From Mesorhizobium sp. (GTDB lineage: Bacteria; Pseudomonadota; Alphaproteobacteria; Rhizobiales; Rhizobiaceae), in NCBI GenBank assembly GCA_019635735.1, contig JAHBYX010000006.1:248001-312000 (forward strand): a stretch of DNA of 64,000 nt. Reading direction: 5' to 3'. Made by a program: the position numbers and the translations under genes. The number at the start of each line of letters is the position of its first letter. Positions within the stretch are counted from its first letter, which is position 1. This document shows, piece by piece, positions 35,007 to 44,447 of the stretch. Below the pieces are notes generated by a model. It saw only the letters and a program-made list of their open reading frames with translations. It was not told the origin of the DNA and searched no databases.

Positions 35007-35684
35007 ATGATCGTTATCGTGGACGAGCGCGAGCTTGTAAAAGGCGGATTCAGTTCGCTTTTCAGCCGCGAGGGAGTGGCCAGCGCGGGATTCCTCCCGA
35101 ATGAGTTCAACGACTGGGTCGACACCGCCGCGCAGAGCGATCTGAAGTCGGTTTCGGCGGTGCTTATCGGCGAGTGCGGGTCGCACGATCTCTCGCCCCG
35201 CCGCATCCGCGACCGGACCTCCGCTCCCGTCATCGCACTCAGCGAACAGCACTCGCTGGAGAACACGCTCAGGTTGTTCGAGGCCGGCGTCGACGACGTC
35301 ATCCGCAAGCCGGTCCACATCCGCGAGATCCTCGCCCGCGTCTGCGCCATCCGGCGCCGCGGCGCCGAAGACGCGAACTTCGCCGAAGTCGGGCCGATGC
35401 GCATCTACATGGACGGGCGCGATCCGGAGATCGACGGCGCTCCCTTGCCCCTGCCGCGCCGCGAGCGCCGCATCCTCGAATATCTGGCGAGCAATTCCGG
35501 CCGCCGGGTCACCAAGGCCCAGGTCTTCAATGCGATCTACGGCGTGTTCGACGAGGACGTCGAGGAGAACGTGGTCGAGAGCCACATTTCGAAACTGCGC
35601 AAGAAGCTGCGCGAGAAGATGGGCTTCGACCCGATCGAGTCGAAGCGCTTCCTGGGATACCGCCTCGCCACCCAAGCCGCCTGA
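35007..35684 (+). CDS. ftcR: Orphan OmpR-type flagellar regulator FtcR/Rem
   Basis: 225 residues from ATG 35007 ([14 protein letters not shown]); a GTG at 34995 would add four residues. The N-terminal receiver-like domain keeps the acidic pair (DE at 6-7) and the Lys in [10 protein letters not shown]. It has Gly/Glu (AVLIGECGS) where the phosphorylated Asp normally sits. The C-terminal OmpR winged helix is [56 protein letters not shown]. No kinase gene is adjacent. The family (Rem in Sinorhizobium, FtcR in Brucella) activates class II flagellar operons, and the tandem CRCAAG boxes are its likely targets (inference). Confidence 0.9.
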   Translation: MIVIVDERELVKGGFSSLFSREGVASAGFLPNEFNDWVDTAAQSDLKSVSAVLIGECGSHDLSPRRIRDRTSAPVIALSEQHSLENTLRLFEAGVDDVIRKPVHIREILARVCAIRRRGAEDANFAEVGPMRIYMDGRDPEIDGAPLPLPRRERRILEYLASNSGRRVTKAQVFNAIYGVFDEDVEENVVESHISKLRKKLREKMGFDPIESKRFLGYRLATQAA

Positions 35685-35694
35685 CCGGCCCGGA

Positions 35695-35724
35695 CAGCTT
35701 CGCGCAAGTCGCGGACTGTAGGCT
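35695..35724 (+). promoter_or_regulatory. Tandem CRCAAG flagellar promoter of the flgE operon
   Basis: TTCGCGCAAG (35699-35708), with a weaker CAGC copy 10 bp upstream (35695-35698), is followed 10 bases later by TAGGCT (35719-35724). The -10-like box ends 36 bases before the flgE ATG, and CGAGGAG supplies the ribosome-binding site near 35746. Confidence 0.72.
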
Positions 35725-35759
35725 CATCCTCAGCGGCACTATATCCGAGGAGTAACGGA

Positions 35760-37019
35760 ATGAGCCTTTACGGAATGATGCGGACCGGCGTCTCGGGCAT
35801 GGCTGCCCAGTCGAACCGCCTGTCGACGACAGCCGACAACATCGCCAATTCCAGCACCAATGGCTACAAGCGCGCCAAGGCGGAATTCTCGAGCCTGGTC
35901 CTGCCCAGCACCCCCGGCATGTACAATTCCGGCGGCGTCACGACTTCGATCCGCTACGCCATCACCGACCAGGGCGCGCTCCAGTACACGACCTCGATCT
36001 CCGATCTCGCGGTCAGCGGCAACGGCATGTTCGTCGTCCAGGATGCCTCCGGCAATTCCTTCATGACCCGCGCGGGCTCGTTCGTGCCCAACGGCAACGG
36101 AGAACTCGTCAACGCGGCCGGCTTCATCCTGATGGGCTACGACGCCTCGAACGGCATTCCGACGGCCACCACGAACGGGTTCGAAGGCCTGGTGCCTGTC
36201 AGCCTGGCGCAGAACGAACTGAACGCGACACCCTCGACCCAGGGCTCCATGTCGCTCAACCTGCCCGCCGACGCAGCCATTGTCGCCGCAGCCGACCTCC
36301 CCTCGGCGAACGCGGCGACCGCCACGTACACGGCGAAATCCTCGATGCAGGTCTACGACGATCTGGGCGGCCAGATCGTGCTCGACGTCTACTACACCAA
36401 GACCGCCGCCGACACCTGGGAAGTGGCCGTCTACAACAAGGCGGACGCCAGCGCGACCGGCGGATTCCCCTACAGCTCGGCGGCCCTGGCGACCCAGACG
36501 CTGACCTTCGACCCGACCACGGGCGACTATACCGGCGCGAGCGCGACGTCGGTCACGCTCACCGTGCCGGACGGTCAGTCCTTCACCCTCGATCTGGAGA
36601 ACGTGACGCAGCTCAAGGCCGACTACACCCTCTTCGACTCCTGGGCCAACGGCAATGCGCCGAGCTCGATCGAGCAGGTCAACATCGACGGCGACGGCAT
36701 TCTCTACGCGCAGTACGGCGACGGCACCACGAAGGCGCTCTACCGCATCCCGCTGGCGACCACGCGAAGCGACGACATGCTCACGGTTCTGCCCGGCAAC
36801 GTCTACCGGCCCAGCAACGAATCCGGCTCGGTGCTCGTCGGCTTCCCCGAGGACGGAACCTTCGGCTCGGTCGTATCGGGAGCTCTCGAGAACTCCAACG
36901 TCGATATCGCCGAAGAACTCACCAGCATGATCGAGGCCCAGCGCAGCTACACCGCCAATTCCAAGGTATTCCAGACAGGCGCCGACCTGATGGACATCCT
37001 TGTGAACCTCAAGCGATAG
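35760..37019 (+). CDS. flgE: Flagellar hook protein FlgE
   Basis: 419 residues. N-terminal MSLYGMMRTGVSGMAAQSNRLSTTADNIANSSTNGYKRAKAEFSSL and C-terminal VSGALENSNVDIAEELTSMIEAQRSYTANSKVFQTGADLMDILVNLKR are the hook D0 helices. A large Thr/Ala/Asp-rich middle domain (QVYDDLGGQIVLDVYYTKTAADTWEVAVYNKA) forms the hook surface. First gene of the hook/filament-junction operon. Confidence 0.96.
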   Translation: MSLYGMMRTGVSGMAAQSNRLSTTADNIANSSTNGYKRAKAEFSSLVLPSTPGMYNSGGVTTSIRYAITDQGALQYTTSISDLAVSGNGMFVVQDASGNSFMTRAGSFVPNGNGELVNAAGFILMGYDASNGIPTATTNGFEGLVPVSLAQNELNATPSTQGSMSLNLPADAAIVAAADLPSANAATATYTAKSSMQVYDDLGGQIVLDVYYTKTAADTWEVAVYNKADASATGGFPYSSAALATQTLTFDPTTGDYTGASATSVTLTVPDGQSFTLDLENVTQLKADYTLFDSWANGNAPSSIEQVNIDGDGILYAQYGDGTTKALYRIPLATTRSDDMLTVLPGNVYRPSNESGSVLVGFPEDGTFGSVVSGALENSNVDIAEELTSMIEAQRSYTANSKVFQTGADLMDILVNLKR

Positions 37020-37050
37020 CGGAACGTCTGCCGGGGGGCAGGACTAGGGG

Positions 37051-38514
37051 ATGTCGCTTACCACCGCACTCAATATTGCGAAGCAGTCGCTGCTGGCGAC
37101 CTCGCGGCAGACTGCGGTCGTCTCGCAGAACGTCACCAACGCCGGCAATTCGGACTACGTCCGGCGCAACGCCGTCGTCTCCAGCGAGGCGCCGGGAGCC
37201 CGCGTCGTCGTCATCCAGCGCGCTGCCAACGAGGCGTTGTTCCGCGCCAATCTCTCGGCGGTCTCCTCCTATGAAGGCCAGGGCACCATCCGCTCGAGCA
37301 TCGATACGCTCGCCCAGGCGGTGAACGGCGTCGACAACGCCAACTCCCCCGCCAAGGCACTCGGGTCGCTCTATGAAGCGATCCAGCTCTACTCCAACAA
37401 CCCGGCCAATGCCTCGCTCGGCGAAAGCGCGATCGAGGCGGCCAGGCAGGTGGTGCGCTCGCTCAACGACGGCACCGCCGCCGTCAACGCGCAGCGCACC
37501 AACGCCGACATGCAGATCTCGGTCGCGGTCGACGAGCTGAACGGCCTCCTCAAGGACTTCGAGACCGCCAACAGCGCCATCGTTTTCGGTACGCAGACCG
37601 GCCGCGACGTGTCCGACCAGCTCGACCGTCGCGACTCGATCCTCAAGCAGATTGCGCAATATGTGCCGGTGTCGACGATCACGCGCGAAAACAACGACAT
37701 GGTGCTCACCACCGCGTCGGGCGCGATCCTGTTCGAGACATCGCCCAGGACGGTGACGTTCCAGCCGAAGCCCGGCTACGATGCGACCACCGTCGGCAAT
37801 TCGGTCTACATCGACGGCGTCCCGCTCCAGGCCGGCGCCGGCGGCGACACCGATGCGGCCGGCAGGATCGCCGCCCATCTGCAGCTGCGCGACACCATCG
37901 CGCCGAACGTCCAGGCGCAGCTCGACGAGGTTGCCCGCGGCCTGGTCATGGCCTTCGCGGAAACCGATCAGACCGGCGGCGCGGCCCCTGCCCTCGCCGG
38001 GCTGTTCACCTGGAGCGGCGGCCCGGCGCTGCCTGCGGGCGGCATCATTTCCCCGGGCCTGGCCGGATCGCTCTCGGTCAACGCCGCGATGGACTCGCAG
38101 CAGGGCGGCAATCCGACCGTGCTGCGCGACGGCGGCGCCAACGGCGCGGTCTATGTCGGCAACACCGGCGGCAACGCCTCCTATGCCGATCTGCTGATCC
38201 AGTATTCCGCCAATCTCGACGTCTCGACGACCTTCGACCCGGCCGTCGGCGCCGGAACGAATGCCAGCGTGATGGACTATTCGTCCGACATCATCAGCTG
38301 GCTGGAAAACCTCCGCCAGCAGTCGACCAAGGCCGAGGAGAACAAGCAGGCGCTGGTCGTTCGCACCGCCGAGGCGCTGTCGAACGACACCGGCGTCAAC
38401 ATGGACGAGGAACTGTCGCTCCTGCTCGAACTCGAGCACTCGTACGACGCGTCCGCCCGCCTCATCAAGGCGGTCGACGAGATGCTGGCAAACCTCATTG
38501 CGATGGTGAGGTAA
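37051..38514 (+). CDS. flgK: Hook-filament junction protein FlgK (HAP1)
   Basis: 487 residues. The N-terminal rod-like motif is ALNIAKQSLLATSRQTAVVSQNVTNAGNSDYVRRNAVVSS; the FlgK-type region QLDRRDSILKQIAQYVPVSTITRENNDMVLTTASGAILFE follows. The C-terminus VNMDEELSLLLELEHSYDASARLIKAVDEMLANLIAMV is the D0 helix. It joins hook and filament with FlgL, which follows after 3 bases. Confidence 0.94.
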   Translation: MSLTTALNIAKQSLLATSRQTAVVSQNVTNAGNSDYVRRNAVVSSEAPGARVVVIQRAANEALFRANLSAVSSYEGQGTIRSSIDTLAQAVNGVDNANSPAKALGSLYEAIQLYSNNPANASLGESAIEAARQVVRSLNDGTAAVNAQRTNADMQISVAVDELNGLLKDFETANSAIVFGTQTGRDVSDQLDRRDSILKQIAQYVPVSTITRENNDMVLTTASGAILFETSPRTVTFQPKPGYDATTVGNSVYIDGVPLQAGAGGDTDAAGRIAAHLQLRDTIAPNVQAQLDEVARGLVMAFAETDQTGGAAPALAGLFTWSGGPALPAGGIISPGLAGSLSVNAAMDSQQGGNPTVLRDGGANGAVYVGNTGGNASYADLLIQYSANLDVSTTFDPAVGAGTNASVMDYSSDIISWLENLRQQSTKAEENKQALVVRTAEALSNDTGVNMDEELSLLLELEHSYDASARLIKAVDEMLANLIAMVR

Positions 38515-38517
38515 CCG

Positions 38518-39570
38518 ATGATGAAAACCTCCTACGTCTCCTCGACCGCGATCAGCCAGGCGCTGCGCTACTCGATGATGAAGATGCAGACCGATCTCGT
38601 CACGGCGCAGAAGGAAAGCACGACCCTGCGCGTGGCCGATGTCGGCCTTGCGCTGGGCGCCCGCACCGGCGAGACCGTCTCGCTCGCCCGCGACGTCTCG
38701 CGGCTCAACGGCATCATCGATTCCAATTCGCTGGTTTCCTCGCGGCTGTCGTCGACCCAGACCATCCTCTCCCAGCTGACCGATCGCGCCGAGACGCTGC
38801 GCTCGACGCTCTCGGCCGCGGTGTCGGGCAGTTCGGACCACAGCGTCCTTCAGGCCGACGGCGCCGCCATGCTCGGGCTGCTCACCTCGACGCTCAATAC
38901 CAGCATCAACGGGCAGTTCCTGTTCGCCGGCATCAACACCGACGTGAAGCCGGTCGCCGATTTCAGCGATCCGGCATCGCCGAGCAAGGTGGCGTTCGAC
39001 ACCGCCTTCCAGGCCTATTTCGGCTTCGCCCAGACCGACGCCGCCGCCGCGACGATCACGTCGACGCAGATGGACGATTTCCTCACCAACGTCGTCGAGC
39101 CGCAATTCCTCGGCGCCGGCTGGAACGCCAACTGGTCGAGCGCGACGGACGAGGCCATCGTCTCGCGCATCACGCTCAACGAGACCACGGAAACCTCCGT
39201 CAGCGCCAACATCTCCGGCATCCGCAAGCTCGCCATGGTGGCCGCGATCACCAGCGAGCTGATGAAGGGTCCGCTCAACGCGGGCGCAGCGGCCGCGCTC
39301 AGCGAGCGCGCGCTCACCCTCGTCAACGAGGGCATCGCGGAAGTCACCGCCCAGCAGACCATGACCGGCGTCGCCCAGCAGCGCGTCAACAACGCGTCCG
39401 AACGCCTCGAGACGCAGGTCAACCTCTTCGAAAAGACGATCAGCGACATGGAAGGCGTCGACCCCTACGAGGCCGCCACCAAGGTCTCTGCGCTCGTCTC
39501 GCAGATCGAAACCGCCTACGCGCTCACTTCGCGCATCCAGCAACTGAGCCTGCTCAAGTTCATGGGCTGA
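38518..39570 (+). CDS. flgL: Hook-filament junction protein FlgL (HAP3)
   Basis: 350 residues; two adjacent ATGs (38518 and 38521) are possible starts, both after the GAGG at 38507. The protein is flagellin-like: YVSSTAISQALRYSMMKMQTDLVTAQKESTTLRVADVGLALGARTGE at the N-terminus and VNNASERLETQVNLFEKTISDMEGVDPYEAATKVSALVSQIETAYALTSRIQQLSLLKFM at the C-terminus. The middle contains SINGQFLFAGINTDVKP, typical of FlgL. Confidence 0.93.
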   Translation: MMKTSYVSSTAISQALRYSMMKMQTDLVTAQKESTTLRVADVGLALGARTGETVSLARDVSRLNGIIDSNSLVSSRLSSTQTILSQLTDRAETLRSTLSAAVSGSSDHSVLQADGAAMLGLLTSTLNTSINGQFLFAGINTDVKPVADFSDPASPSKVAFDTAFQAYFGFAQTDAAAATITSTQMDDFLTNVVEPQFLGAGWNANWSSATDEAIVSRITLNETTETSVSANISGIRKLAMVAAITSELMKGPLNAGAAAALSERALTLVNEGIAEVTAQQTMTGVAQQRVNNASERLETQVNLFEKTISDMEGVDPYEAATKVSALVSQIETAYALTSRIQQLSLLKFMG

Positions 39571-39607
39571 AACTGAACTCGGGGATCATTTCGGGAAACG
39601 ACCAAGC

Positions 39608-39955
39608 ATGTATCAATTCTCCTACGCCGACATCCAGACCGACTCCATCGCCGAGGCGAAGGACCGTGAGCGGCAAGTGCTTGATCGCTCGATCGAACTG
39701 CTGATCGAAGCGCAGCAGGCCGGGGTCGACTCGTTCAAGTCGATCGAGGCCATCCACTTCGTCCACAAGGTCTGGACGGCGCTCCTCGACGACCTCGGCA
39801 ATCCTGAGAACGAGCTGCCCAAGGAACTCAGGGCAAATCTCATCTCCATCGGACTGTGGGTCCTGCGCGAGGCCGAGAGCGTCCGCCAGGGCAGCTCCAA
39901 CAATTTCGACGGGTTGATCGAGATTTCGCAGATCATAAGAGACGGACTGCAATGA
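39608..39955 (+). CDS. flaF: Flagellin synthesis regulator FlaF
   Basis: 115 residues, helical, soluble: [36 protein letters not shown], then [57 protein letters not shown]. This is the FlaF family, required for flagellin synthesis or secretion in alphaproteobacteria, where it acts with FlbT on flagellin mRNA. The flbT start overlaps its stop by 4 bases. Confidence 0.92.
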   Translation: MYQFSYADIQTDSIAEAKDRERQVLDRSIELLIEAQQAGVDSFKSIEAIHFVHKVWTALLDDLGNPENELPKELRANLISIGLWVLREAESVRQGSSNNFDGLIEISQIIRDGLQ

Positions 39956-40398
39956 AAAACACGCTGAGGATCTCCCTGAAACCGAACGAGAAGATCTACA
40001 TCAACGGCGCCGTCGTCAGGGTCGACCGCAAGGTTTCGATCGAGTTCCTCAACGACGTCCAGTTCCTGCTCGAGAACCACGTCATGCAGCCCGAGGATGC
40101 CTCGACGCCGCTGCGCCAGCTCTACTTCATCGCCCAGATCATCGTCATGACGCCGGGTGCGGCCGACGAGGCGCGCGCCATGTTCCGGAAATCTCTCTCG
40201 CTGCTTCTCGCCAGCTTCGAGGATGGCGGAATCCTCGCGGAACTGAAGGAGATCGACCGCCTCGTCGGCGAGGGGCAGATCTACGAGGCCTTGCGGACGA
40301 TCAGGTCGCTCTATCCGCTCGAGGCCGAGATCCTCGCAGCCGGCACCCCGCGCCGGCCGACGTGGCAGAACGAACTCGCGGCGGCAGGAGCAGGCTGA
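39952..40398 (+). CDS. flbT: Flagellin mRNA regulator FlbT
   Basis: 148 residues from ATG 39952. It shows the FlbT pattern [64 protein letters not shown]. In Caulobacter FlbT binds the flagellin mRNA leader and controls its stability; in Brucella it is an activator. It overlaps flaF upstream and shares one base with flgD downstream (TGATG). Confidence 0.93.
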   Translation: MKNTLRISLKPNEKIYINGAVVRVDRKVSIEFLNDVQFLLENHVMQPEDASTPLRQLYFIAQIIVMTPGAADEARAMFRKSLSLLLASFEDGGILAELKEIDRLVGEGQIYEALRTIRSLYPLEAEILAAGTPRRPTWQNELAAAGAG

Positions 40399-40787
40399 TG
40401 TATGTCTCCAATACCACGCACAACTCGCAGACGGCATCGGCCACCCCGACCGCTCAGACCGTCGACTATCAGTCGTTTCTGAAGCTTCTCGTCGCCGAGA
40501 TGAAGAACCAGGATCCGACCAGCCCGATGGAATCGACGGACTACGTCGCCCAGCTCGCCACCTTCAGCCAGGTGGAGCAGTCGGTGCAGGTGAATTCGAA
40601 GCTCGAGCAGCTTCTCCAGTCGTCGCAGCTCTCCCAGGCGAGCTCGATCATCGGCCGCACCGTGACCTCGGCAGACGGCACGATCTCCGGCAAGGTTTCG
40701 GAAGTCCGCCTCTACTCCGACGGCATCATCGCCGTTCTGGAGAACGGCAAGGAAGTTCCGATGCTTCCCGGCGTAAAGATCAGCTAG
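40398..40787 (+). CDS. flgD: Hook-cap scaffold protein FlgD (short form)
   Basis: 129 residues from ATG 40398 with AGGAG at 40386-40390. The N-terminal FlgD region is intact: VDYQSFLKLLVAEMKNQDPTSPMESTDYVAQLATFSQVEQSVQVNSKLEQLL. It ends shortly after SIIGRTVTSADG...LENGKEVPMLPGVKIS, so the Ig/Tudor-like part of the usual protein (about 220 residues) is reduced. Short FlgD is usual in rhizobia. It caps the growing hook during FlgE polymerisation. Confidence 0.92.
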   Translation: MYVSNTTHNSQTASATPTAQTVDYQSFLKLLVAEMKNQDPTSPMESTDYVAQLATFSQVEQSVQVNSKLEQLLQSSQLSQASSIIGRTVTSADGTISGKVSEVRLYSDGIIAVLENGKEVPMLPGVKIS

Positions 40788-40792
40788 CTCCG

Positions 40793-41059
40793 ATGAACGA
40801 GGCCGATGCGCTCGATATCGTCCAGGCCGCGATCTGGACCGTGCTTGTGGCGTCCGGTCCCGCCGTCGCCGCGGCCATGCTCGTCGGCATCGGTATCGCG
40901 CTGCTCCAGGCGCTCACCCAGATCCAGGAAATCACGCTGACCTTCGTCCCGAAGATCGTGGCGATCCTCCTCGCCCTGCTCCTGACCGGCCCGTTCATCG
41001 GCGCGCAGATCTACGCCTTCTCCGAAGTCGTGTTCCAGCGGATCCAGACCGGCTTCTGA
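40793..41059 (+). CDS. fliQ: Flagellar type III export gate protein FliQ
   Basis: 88 residues with two transmembrane helices: MNEADALDIVQAAIWTVLVASGPAVAAAMLVGIGIALLQALTQIQEITLTFVPKIVAILLALLLTGPFIG. The FliQ motif LTQIQEITLTFVPKI is intact. Part of the FliPQR channel; last gene of the flgE operon. Confidence 0.95.
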   Translation: MNEADALDIVQAAIWTVLVASGPAVAAAMLVGIGIALLQALTQIQEITLTFVPKIVAILLALLLTGPFIGAQIYAFSEVVFQRIQTGF

Positions 41060-41074
41060 GGCAATCGGCAAAGC

Positions 41075-41104
41075 CAAGTTCGCGCAAGTTTGGACCCTTA
41101 GTCT
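41075..41104 (+). promoter_or_regulatory. Tandem CRCAAG flagellar promoter of the flhA operon
   Basis: CAAG (41075-41078) and TTCGCGCAAG (41079-41088) place the two CAAG cores 10 bp apart. Ten bases later comes TAGTCT (41099-41104). The -10-like box ends 40 bases before the TTG start of flhA. Confidence 0.72.
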
Positions 41105-41143
41105 GACCGGCGCGCCATTCGTCGGCGCGCGCGAGGACTGCCT

Positions 41144-43231
41144 TTGGCCCTGATCGAGACAATCCCCCGGCTCGCCAACGCCCGCAACGGCCGCGACGTG
41201 GGATTCGCGATCGGCATCGTCGCGATCCTGTGCATCCTGTTCCTGCCGATCCCGCCCTTCCTGATCGACATCGGCCTCGCCTTCTCGATCGCGCTGTCGG
41301 TGCTCATCCTGATGGTCGCGCTGTGGATCCAGCGGCCGCTCGACTTCTCGTCCTTCCCGACGGTCCTGCTGATCGCGACCATGCTGCGCCTGTCGCTCAA
41401 CATCGCCACGACCCGCGTGATCCTGTCGCACGGCAACGAGGGCACCAACGCGGCCGGCTACGTCATCGGCGGCTTCTCCTCGCTGGTGATGAGCGGCGAC
41501 TTCGTCATCGGCATCATCGTCTTTTCGATCCTGCTGATCGTCAACTTCATCGTCATCACCAAGGGCTCGACCCGTATCGCCGAAGTGGGCGCCCGCTTCA
41601 CCCTCGACGCCATTCCCGGCAAGCAGATGTCGATCGACGCCGATCTTTCCGCCGGCCTGATCAACGAGAAGGAAGCCCAGTCGCGCCGGCGCGAACTCGA
41701 GGAGGAATCCTCCTTCTTCGGCTCGATGGACGGTGCGTCCAAATTCGTCCGCGGCGACGCGATCGCCGGCCTGATCATCACCGGCGTCAACATCGTCGGC
41801 GGCATCATCATCGGCTACGCGCGCCACAACATGGATCTCGGCGAGGCGGCCGAGGTCTTCGTCAAGCTCTCGGTCGGCGACGGCCTTGTCACGCAGATCC
41901 CTGCGCTGATCGTCTCGCTCGCCGCCGGCCTGCTCGTGTCGAAGGGCGGCACCCGCGGCTCTGCCGACCAGGCCGTGATGGGCCAGCTCTCGGCCTATCC
42001 GCGCGCGCTCTACGTCGCCGCGCTGCTGCTGACGATCCTGTCGCTGCTGCCCGGGCTGCCGATGCTGCCCTTCCTGTCGCTGGCGCTTCTTCTCGGCCTT
42101 GTCGGCTATGTCATCCCCATGCGCCAGAACAGACGCGACGCCCACGCCGCCTCGCTCGAGAAGCAGAAGCAGGCTGAGAAGGAGGAGGAAGAGCGCAACT
42201 CGGTCAAGGAATCGCTCAAGACGTCCGAGATCGAGCTTTTGATCGGCAAGCAGCTCTCCACCAAGCTCGTCACCAGCCACCAGGAACTTGCGTTCCGGAT
42301 GGGCAAGATGCGCAAGAAGTTCGCCCAGCAATACGGGTTCGTCGTCCCCGAGGTGAAGCTCACCGACGATTTCTCCATCCCCGGCAAGGCCTACCAGATC
42401 CGCATGCACGGCACCGTGGTCGCCGAGAACCAGATGCGGGTCGGCGAGCTGATGGTTCTCCTCGGCGCCAAGGAAGCGCCCGAGATGCCGGGCGAGGAAG
42501 TGCGGGAGCCTGCCTTCGGCATGCGCGCCTATTCCGTCCACGAGATGTTCGCCGACGACCTGAAACGCGACGGCTACACCTACGCCGACAACATGTCGGT
42601 TCTGCTCACGCACCTGTCCGAAGTGATCCGCAACAACCTGCCGCAGCTTCTGTCCTACAAGGACATGAAGGCGCTCATCGACCGCCAGGACCCGGAATAC
42701 AAGAAGCTCGCCGACGACATCTGCACCACCCACATCTCCTATCCCGGGCTGCAGGCGGTGCTGAAGCTCCTGCTCGCCGAGCGCGTCTCGATCCGCAACC
42801 TCCACCTCATCATCGAGGCGATCGCCGAGATCGCGCCGCATGTGCGCCGCACCGAGCAGATCGTCGAGCATGTCCGCATCCGCATGTCGCAGCAGATCTG
42901 CGGCGACCTCTCCGACGCCGGCGTGCTCAAGGTGCTGCGCCTCGGGAATCGCTGGGACCTCGTCCTCCACCAGAGCCTGAAGCGCGACGGCAAGGGCGAG
43001 ATCCGCGAGTTCGACATCGACCCGCGCCTCTTGGAGGAATTCGGCCAGGAGGCAGGCAAGGCGATCCGCAAGCTGATCGACACCGGCGAGCGCTTCGCCA
43101 TCGTCACCGCCCCGGACGCACGGCCCTACGTGCGCATGATCATCGAGCGGCTCTATCCTACGCTCCCCGTGCTGAGCCACGTCGAGATCGCCAAGGGCGT
43201 CGAGATACGGGTGCTGGGCTCGGTCTCGTGA
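41144..43231 (+). CDS. flhA: Flagellar type III export gate protein FlhA
   Basis: 695 residues from TTG 41144 ([24 protein letters not shown]), the only suitable start after the promoter. About eight transmembrane helices fill the first 320 residues, with the FHIPEP-family region [21 protein letters not shown] and [34 protein letters not shown] large cytoplasmic substrate-docking domain follows a charged linker ([14 protein letters not shown]). FlhA is the ion-driven engine of export. The fliR GTG overlaps its stop. Confidence 0.95.
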   Translation: MALIETIPRLANARNGRDVGFAIGIVAILCILFLPIPPFLIDIGLAFSIALSVLILMVALWIQRPLDFSSFPTVLLIATMLRLSLNIATTRVILSHGNEGTNAAGYVIGGFSSLVMSGDFVIGIIVFSILLIVNFIVITKGSTRIAEVGARFTLDAIPGKQMSIDADLSAGLINEKEAQSRRRELEEESSFFGSMDGASKFVRGDAIAGLIITGVNIVGGIIIGYARHNMDLGEAAEVFVKLSVGDGLVTQIPALIVSLAAGLLVSKGGTRGSADQAVMGQLSAYPRALYVAALLLTILSLLPGLPMLPFLSLALLLGLVGYVIPMRQNRRDAHAASLEKQKQAEKEEEERNSVKESLKTSEIELLIGKQLSTKLVTSHQELAFRMGKMRKKFAQQYGFVVPEVKLTDDFSIPGKAYQIRMHGTVVAENQMRVGELMVLLGAKEAPEMPGEEVREPAFGMRAYSVHEMFADDLKRDGYTYADNMSVLLTHLSEVIRNNLPQLLSYKDMKALIDRQDPEYKKLADDICTTHISYPGLQAVLKLLLAERVSIRNLHLIIEAIAEIAPHVRRTEQIVEHVRIRMSQQICGDLSDAGVLKVLRLGNRWDLVLHQSLKRDGKGEIREFDIDPRLLEEFGQEAGKAIRKLIDTGERFAIVTAPDARPYVRMIIERLYPTLPVLSHVEIAKGVEIRVLGSVS

Positions 43232-43980
43232 CCGCGACGCTTCCCGACTTCGTCATCGCGGCCTTCGTCACGTTCTGCCGCGTCGGCGGCTGCTTCATGG
43301 TCATGCCCGGCCTTTCGAGCGCCCGCGTTCCGCTGCAGATCAGGCTGTTCGTCGCCGTCGCCGCGACCTTTGCTCTGCTCATCAACATGTCGGACGAGGT
43401 GATCCCGCACACCCGGCAGAAGCCGGCGGGTCTCGTCCTCCTCGTCATCTCCGAAACGCTGATCGGCGGCCTCATCGGCCTGATGGCGCGGTTCTACGTG
43501 CTGGCGCTGCAGTTCACCGCCAGCTCGATCTCGATGATGATCGGCTTCAACGGCGGCATGGGCCACGCCATCGAGGAATCGGAGCCGCAGGCGACGCTCG
43601 CCTCGCTGATCTCCTTCTCGGCCCTGCTGGTCCTGTTCGTCCTCAATTTCCACCACGAGATCATCAAGGCGATCGTGCTGTCCTACCGGTTGGCCCCGCT
43701 CGACGCGTTCTACAATCCGCAGTCCGGCCTGGTCGACCTGACCGACACGCTGTCGGAGGCATTCATGGTGATGCTGCGGCTCGGCAGCCCGTTCCTCGCC
43801 TACTCGCTGCTGGTCAACCTCGCCATCGGCTTCATCAACAAGCTGACGCCGCAGATCCCGGTCTACTTCATCTCGCTGCCCTTCGTGATCGCCGGCGGCA
43901 TGATCCTCCTCTATCTCGGCGCGCCGGTCCTCCTGTCCCTCTTCGCCGACGGCTTCGTCAGCGTCACGGTGGGGCGCTGA
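43228..43980 (+). CDS. fliR: Flagellar type III export gate protein FliR
   Basis: 250 residues from GTG 43228, overlapping the flhA stop by 4 bases. About six transmembrane helices are predicted. FliR features: [39 protein letters not shown] near the N-terminus, then [47 protein letters not shown]. It completes the FliPQR gate. Confidence 0.94.
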   Translation: MTATLPDFVIAAFVTFCRVGGCFMVMPGLSSARVPLQIRLFVAVAATFALLINMSDEVIPHTRQKPAGLVLLVISETLIGGLIGLMARFYVLALQFTASSISMMIGFNGGMGHAIEESEPQATLASLISFSALLVLFVLNFHHEIIKAIVLSYRLAPLDAFYNPQSGLVDLTDTLSEAFMVMLRLGSPFLAYSLLVNLAIGFINKLTPQIPVYFISLPFVIAGGMILLYLGAPVLLSLFADGFVSVTVGR

Positions 43981-43982
43981 CC

Positions 43983-44369
43983 ATGGTCGGCAAGAGCGAC
44001 CGCCTCAGGCACCTCGTCGAGCTCCAGAAGAAGGTGACGGAGATCCACGAGATGCGCCGGGCGAACTTTCTTGCCAAGGCCGCTGCCGCCGACCGCGAGG
44101 CGAAGGAAATCCTGGAAGCCCGCAGCGAGGGCTCGATGTCGGACATGTTCCCGGAAGTCTATTCGCGTTTCGTCGAGCGTGCGATCGCACGGAGCCGCGA
44201 GAACGAAGCGCTGGCCAGGGCAGAAGGGCTGAAGGTCGCGGCCGAGACCGCCCGCACCAACATCATCGAACGTTCGTGGCGAGAGGCCCTGCGCGAGGAA
44301 GAGCGAAAAGCCGAGGAGCGCGCGGCGCTCGACGGCGTCGAACAGCGGCTCACGCTCGGACCGGGATGA
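43983..44369 (+). CDS. Coiled-coil protein after fliR, FliJ candidate
   Basis: 128 residues, highly charged and almost entirely helical (KSDRLRHLVELQKKVTEIHEMRRANFLAKAAAADREAKEILEARSE ... YSRFVERAIARSRENEALARAEGLKVAAETARTNIIERSWREALREEERKAEERAA). There is no signal or membrane segment. Size (about 130-150), antiparallel coiled-coil form and position in the flhA-fliR operon fit FliJ, the export ATPase stalk and chaperone escort, for which no other candidate is seen in the window. FliJ proteins diverge strongly, so this rests on architecture. Confidence 0.6.
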   Translation: MVGKSDRLRHLVELQKKVTEIHEMRRANFLAKAAAADREAKEILEARSEGSMSDMFPEVYSRFVERAIARSRENEALARAEGLKVAAETARTNIIERSWREALREEERKAEERAALDGVEQRLTLGPG

Positions 44370-44383
44370 GGTCCAAATAGCGG

Positions 44384-44416
44384 CACAAGCCTGCCACAAG
44401 TTTTCTGGTTCACATT
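44384..44416 (+). promoter_or_regulatory. Tandem CACAAG flagellar promoter of the flgJ operon
   Basis: CACAAG at 44384-44389 and 44395-44400 are a perfect 11-bp-spaced direct repeat. At the expected position 10 bases later the sequence is CACATT (44411-44416), a poorer -10 match than in the other operons. It ends 32 bases before the TTG start at 44448. Confidence 0.55.
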
Positions 44417-44447
44417 CCCCACCGACGAAGCAGCAAGGAGCGGAGGC

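Noticed and set aside
37009..39543. 844-codon open frame on the minus strand opposite flgK and flgL
   Set aside because: Composition is Arg/Gly/Asp/Val/His-rich repeats without motifs; it covers two well-supported junction genes and their gap, so it is a shadow.
40784..43180. Very long open frame (798 codons) on the minus strand opposite flhA
   Set aside because: It is antisense to flhA, fliQ and their promoter, has a low-complexity Asp/Arg/Gln/Val/His composition and no domain; GC-rich third-position bias makes such shadows.
44384..44400. Transcription terminator after the fliJ-like gene
   Set aside because: The two CACAAG copies are direct, not inverted, repeats and cannot form a stem; they fit the operator pattern instead.
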